From assembly GCA_036399835.1 (NCBI GenBank), contig DASWMI010000101.1, forward strand, positions 1 through 16,991: a stretch of DNA of 16,991 bases, written 5' to 3'. The stretch's first letter is position 1. Every line of letters begins with the position of its first letter. A program made the translations under genes and the position numbers. The notes beneath the pieces were generated by a model that saw nothing but the letters and a program-made list of their open reading frames with translations, was not told the origin of the DNA and did not search any database. This document shows positions 7,072 to 16,991 of the stretch, piece after piece. Source of the DNA: DASYML01 sp036399835. Its GTDB lineage: Bacteria; Acidobacteriota; Blastocatellia; Pyrinomonadales; Pyrinomonadaceae.

Positions 7072-8316
7072 CTAATTCCAGGGTAACAGCAGGTGCATGA
7101 GAGCGGAAAAGAGCACCGACTGGCCGATGCGATTGTTTGCCACCCGGACGGGCGCTGGCTCGCGCCGCTTCATCGGCACGGATTGGTCCAGCGAGCTATA
7201 AATTTGCAGGTACATCTGCGTCTCGGAGGGAATCAGCGTGCGCCACTGCGAGCCGCCGCGATTGAGATACTTGGGCAGACGCGCGGGGTTCGAGTTGTAA
7301 CCGGCGGCGACCAGTTCGGGCTGCGAGGCGATGCCTGCGTCGAGCGCGTCTCGCACTTCGGAGTTTTTCAGCAGGTCGGCCCAGGTGTCCTGCATGTAGA
7401 GCAGCATGGCCGTGAGCGCGTTTGAGTGGTCGCGCATGCCGGAGACGAAATCAGGGTTGAGCTTGACGTTCGCATGGCGCTCTCTGACCATCTCGTAGGT
7501 CGAGGGAATCATCTGGACCATCCCGCCCGCACCGGCTGTGCTGACAGAGTAGCGATAGGTATCCGGCTGGTTGAGCGCGTAGAGCGAGAGAATCTCCTTG
7601 AAGAGAGCCGGGCGCTGCTCGTTGAGAAAACGCTTGTGGTCCGTGTGCTCTACGATGCAGAGATGCTCCGCGATGTCCACTATGCCGGGCGAAATCTCCA
7701 CGCCCTGTGAGCCGAGGCGCGCGGCGGCGCGGTCAAGCATCACGCGCACATAGGATGAGCCGTCCGCAACCACTTCCGGCGAGAGCAAAGCAGGGTGAGC
7801 CGAAGTGTAGTAGGCCAACTCGGTCGAGCCGTTCTTGGTAATCGGATATTCGACGACCAGCGGGAGCAGTTCGCCTGCGGTCGTCTGGTCCAGCACACGG
7901 ACGGCTGTATTGACGCCGTTGGCGCGGATAATTGTGACCTGCGCCTGATGACCGAGCGAGGTGGTCGTCGCCAGCAGAGCGCCCTTCTCCAAAAACTGCT
8001 CCTTCGAGAGCGGCAGCAGGTGTACGCGCCCATCTTCTCTATCGAGAGCGGCGAGCGTGACTATCTCGTCCGAAGACGAGGCGTGAGCTTTGAGTAAGAG
8101 CTTCGCTTCTTTGATCTGCTCGCTGATGGCGTCCACAGAGAGCGGAGGCGCAAGGGGATTGCGCGGGAGCGAAAGCATCGTCGGCGCGGCCTTTTCAGGC
8201 TGCGCGTTGGCAGGTAATGGTTTGGTCGAAAGAGACGCGGACTGCGCGTGCGCCAAAGAGGGAGCGAGCGCACACACCAAGAGCAGAGAGGGTAGAAGGG
8301 CACGTAGTTTCATCAT
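7072..8316 (-). CDS. Secreted lytic transglycosylase-like (SLT fold) protein
   Basis: I place the start at the ATG at 8316-8314, giving 414 residues, because GGAAAG lies 5 bases upstream and the product begins with a clean signal peptide (MMKLRALL, cleavage likely after AHA at 24). A start at 8382 would add 22 residues ahead of the signal and looks wrong. The C-terminal half carries SLT-like marks: GAGGMVQMIPSTY at 262-274, AAGYNSNPARLPKYL at 337-351 and ETQMYLQ at 365-371. The usual ES segment shortly before GAGGM is absent; the equivalent spot is NQPD. The best Glu candidate is E223 in IVEHTD, about 39 residues further upstream, which would need an insertion. The first 200 residues are not recognised. 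It may cleave or merely bind periplasmic peptidoglycan. It forms its own unit, divergent from the NTF2-like gene. Confidence 0.75.
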   Translation of the reverse strand: MMKLRALLPSLLLVCALAPSLAHAQSASLSTKPLPANAQPEKAAPTMLSLPRNPLAPPLSVDAISEQIKEAKLLLKAHASSSDEIVTLAALDREDGRVHLLPLSKEQFLEKGALLATTTSLGHQAQVTIIRANGVNTAVRVLDQTTAGELLPLVVEYPITKNGSTELAYYTSAHPALLSPEVVADGSSYVRVMLDRAAARLGSQGVEISPGIVDIAEHLCIVEHTDHKRFLNEQRPALFKEILSLYALNQPDTYRYSVSTAGAGGMVQMIPSTYEMVRERHANVKLNPDFVSGMRDHSNALTAMLLYMQDTWADLLKNSEVRDALDAGIASQPELVAAGYNSNPARLPKYLNRGGSQWRTLIPSETQMYLQIYSSLDQSVPMKRREPAPVRVANNRIGQSVLFSALMHLLLPWN

Positions 8317-8321
8317 TGGGT

Positions 8322-8327
8322 CTTTCC
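8322..8327 (-). promoter_or_regulatory. Ribosome binding site fixing the start at 8316
   Basis: GGAAAG on the minus strand, 5 bases before the ATG at 8316, supports this start over the in-frame upstream codon at 8382. The signal peptide beginning at once agrees. Confidence 0.6.
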
Positions 8328-8372
8328 GGGTCTGTTCTGCTGCCAGGGGTTTGTACTTCAGGGGTTCACAAG

Positions 8373-8387
8373 ATAGATGCAATCTAT
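8373..8387. promoter_or_regulatory. Inverted repeat, possible operator
   Basis: ATAGAT and ATCTAT are separated by GCA, a perfect 6-base inverted repeat 57 bases upstream of the minus-strand gene at 8316. It shares the core TGCAATC with the palindrome at 8564-8577. It may bind a regulator; no regulator gene is adjacent. Confidence 0.3.
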
Positions 8388-8563
8388 TTGTCGCTGGTTG
8401 GCATTCTTAAAGAGAGCAATTTGAGCGTATGAAAATCGTCTTTGGCGGCGCTGCGGGAGTCGCTCCGTTTTGTTACAACAGGATTTCAAATTTGATGGAA
8501 ATGTCTTTCAAAAGAGAGTCTGGAATCCTTCTTGCTTTATCTCTTCTCGACGTTATTTGTGTC

Positions 8564-8577
8564 CTGATTGCAATCAG
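8564..8577. promoter_or_regulatory. 14-base perfect palindrome, possible operator
   Basis: CTGATTGCAATCAG reads the same on both strands and ends 18 bases before the ATG at 8596, so a bound protein could block transcription or the leader. No confident promoter hexamers were found in this 279-base divergent spacer. Confidence 0.4.
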
Positions 8578-8595
8578 AGGAAAGGAACAAAATGA

Positions 8596-9456
8596 ATGGC
8601 CGAGAAAGAGACGCCCGCCGCCGTTAATCCTGAAGAAATCAATCTGTCCGAGCGGGAAACGCCGCCCGACGAGCCTCATTTTGATAGCGGGGCGATGCGC
8701 GGGGCACGCCCTGCCGTCCCGCTTTCGCGTCTCAGGGACAGGCAGTCCTGGCCGCCCAGATGGATGATTATCGCGGGCGTCCTGATAGGCTTGGCTCTCG
8801 GCGCAGAGAGCGCCTACCTGCTGGCCCTGCATGCAGAGCGTCAGAAGGCGCAGACACAGACCGCGCAGCAGCAGTCGCGGCCCGCCGTCGAGCAGCCCGC
8901 GCAAAACGCCTCCGAAGCTAATACTTCGGCGCAGACCACGCAGACGAATGGCGCGGAGGGGATGGTCAATCCTGTAACGGGGGCGCGCGAAGCTGGCGAG
9001 AAGCAATCTGTGGATAAGAGTTCTGTAGAGGAGCGCGAGAGAGCTTTTGCGGGAAGCGATACTGAGGCGGGTCTTGATGATGCAAAGTCGAGCCTGCGCA
9101 GCGCGCTCAACGACTGGGTGGAGGCCACGAACGCGCGCGATGTCAATCGGCAGATGAGCTTTTACCAGCAGAAGGTCAATGCTTTCTATCTGACGCGGAA
9201 TGTCTCGCGCGAGGCCGTGCGCGCAGAGAAGGCACGCGTGCTTGGTAGCGCCGAGATTGTTGATATACGCGTCGGTAATCCTGAGATTAAGCTGAGCCAG
9301 GACGGGCGGACGGCGACGATGCGTTTTCGCAAACGCTATAACATAGCGGGCGGTGGACAGGACCGCAGCGGCGAGGTGGTCCAGGAGCTGCGCTGGCGAC
9401 GCGAGGGCGGCAAGTGGAATATCGTCAGCGAGCGCGACCTGAAAGTTCTTCCCTGA
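8596..9456 (+). CDS. Single-pass membrane protein with NTF2-like (SnoaL/DUF4440-type) C-terminal domain
   Basis: 286 residues. An ATG at 8596 follows AAGGAA (8582-8587) by 8 bases; an out-of-frame ATG at 8592 leads to a stop after 11 codons. Residues 1-52 are acidic, Pro-rich and predicted cytoplasmic. A membrane helix spans about 57-77, followed by a Gln/Ala/Thr-rich linker to about 160. Residues 160-286 fit the NTF2-like cone fold: LNDWVEATNARDVNRQMSFY opens the domain, then a helix around VRAEKARVL and strands ending in ELRWRREGGKWNIVSERD. Such domains bind small ligands or act as protein-protein modules; no catalytic residues can be named. The likely topology puts the NTF2-like domain in the periplasm. 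It stands alone, divergent from the transglycosylase-like gene and convergent with rpoC. Confidence 0.82.
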   Translation: MAEKETPAAVNPEEINLSERETPPDEPHFDSGAMRGARPAVPLSRLRDRQSWPPRWMIIAGVLIGLALGAESAYLLALHAERQKAQTQTAQQQSRPAVEQPAQNASEANTSAQTTQTNGAEGMVNPVTGAREAGEKQSVDKSSVEERERAFAGSDTEAGLDDAKSSLRSALNDWVEATNARDVNRQMSFYQQKVNAFYLTRNVSREAVRAEKARVLGSAEIVDIRVGNPEIKLSQDGRTATMRFRKRYNIAGGGQDRSGEVVQELRWRREGGKWNIVSERDLKVLP

Positions 9457-9491
9457 CCTCTTGAGGACCGGAAGGCCCTGGCTTTGAGACA

Positions 9492-9538
9492 GAAAAAGAA
9501 ACGGCGTCAGTGTTGAGACTGACGCCGTTCCTTTTTTC
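9492..9538. terminator. Bidirectional intrinsic terminator between the NTF2-like gene and rpoC
   Basis: Arms 9500-9511 and 9518-9529 (AACGGCGTCAGT and its complement) form a perfect 12-base stem with a 6-base loop. CCTTTTTT follows on the plus strand. On the minus strand the other side reads TTCTTTTTC, so it can end rpoC as well. Confidence 0.9.
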
Positions 9539-9603
9539 TGCGATGGACCAGTCTTGCGGAAGAAGACCCTATCGCCCTCGCGCCTGGTTTGTTGATGAGA
9601 AGC

Positions 9604-13815
<4,212 letters not shown>

Positions 13816-13821
13816 CTTTTT

Positions 13822-13825
13822 CTCC
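13822..13825 (-). promoter_or_regulatory. rpoC ribosome binding site
   Basis: GGAG on the minus strand, 6 bases before the ATG at 13815. It overlaps an upstream in-frame TTG (13827), which would otherwise add four residues, so it decides the start. Confidence 0.7.
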
Positions 13826-13829
13826 AAAA

Positions 13830-13895
13830 GAGTCTGGAGTCTGGAGTCCTGAGTCCGGAGCCAGTTCTTCTGACTCCGGACTTCAGACTCTGGAC

Positions 13896-13896
<1 letters not shown>
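13830..13896. repeat. Heptamer-based inverted repeat between rpoB and rpoC
   Basis: Four 7-base units of type AGTCYNG (AGTCTGG twice, AGTCCTG, AGTCCGG) run from 13831. After a spacer, three units of the same family run in the opposite orientation to about 13896. The inner arms AGTCCGGAG (13852-13860) and CTCCGGACT (13874-13882) pair perfectly around a 13-base loop. The outer units pair imperfectly. The element fills nearly the whole spacer and touches the rpoB stop codon. It looks like a REP-type palindromic element, though only one copy is in this window. Confidence 0.7.

Positions 13897-16991
<3,095 letters not shown>

Noticed and set aside
8592..8627. Short ORF starting at ATG 8592 overlapping the start of the NTF2-like gene
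   Set aside because: It encodes only 11 residues and is probably a chance product of ATGAATG. A translational-coupling role is conceivable but nothing supports it.

Overview
The window reads as chromosomal DNA from a GC-rich Gram-negative bacterium. The encoded proteins include signal-peptide proteins, peptidoglycan transglycosylase-like domains and an OmpA-like C-terminal domain. Tandem FHA proteins beside DUF4384, PEGA and SUMF1-type proteins, plus the specific OmpA-like tail of the gene at 5966-6976, resemble gene content I associate with Acidobacteriota, perhaps class Blastocatellia. That placement is inference from domain content; the rpoB and rpoC sequences here would settle it.

Layout from left to right. 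(1) Positions 1-5482, minus strand, hold a run of five genes that reads leftward out of the window: a PEGA/SUMF1-like membrane protein, a secreted DUF4384 protein, an FHA-TM-Ig protein with a degenerate transglycosylase-like end, an FHA-TM-transglycosylase with its Glu intact, and the first 72 codons of a third FHA protein. A good sigma-70-type promoter lies ahead of the first gene. A strong hairpin between the second and third genes may attenuate transcription. (2) Positions 5483-5965 are a gene-free divergent spacer. (3) Positions 5966-6976, plus strand, encode a secreted protein with two PKD/Ig-like domains and an OmpA-like tail. It converges on (4) a secreted transglycosylase-like protein (7072-8316, minus) across a bidirectional terminator. 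(5) After a divergent spacer with palindromes comes a single-pass membrane protein with an NTF2-like domain (8596-9456, plus). It converges through a second bidirectional terminator on (6) rpoC and rpoB (9604-16991, minus). rpoB is cut by the right edge, and a heptamer-based inverted repeat sits between the two genes.

The rpoBC part is ordinary housekeeping, apart from the intergenic repeat and the lack of ribosomal genes after rpoC. The accessory part is the interesting one. Three FHA phosphothreonine-reading domains face the cytoplasm by prediction. At least two are tethered through one membrane helix to transglycosylase-like periplasmic domains, one apparently active and one having lost its Glu. 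Their operon partners are an envelope-exposed PEGA/SUMF1-like protein with a Thr/Pro-rich cytoplasmic tail and a secreted DUF4384 protein. I read this as a candidate phospho-signal-controlled envelope module. No kinase or phosphatase lies in the window, so the signalling half is inferred.
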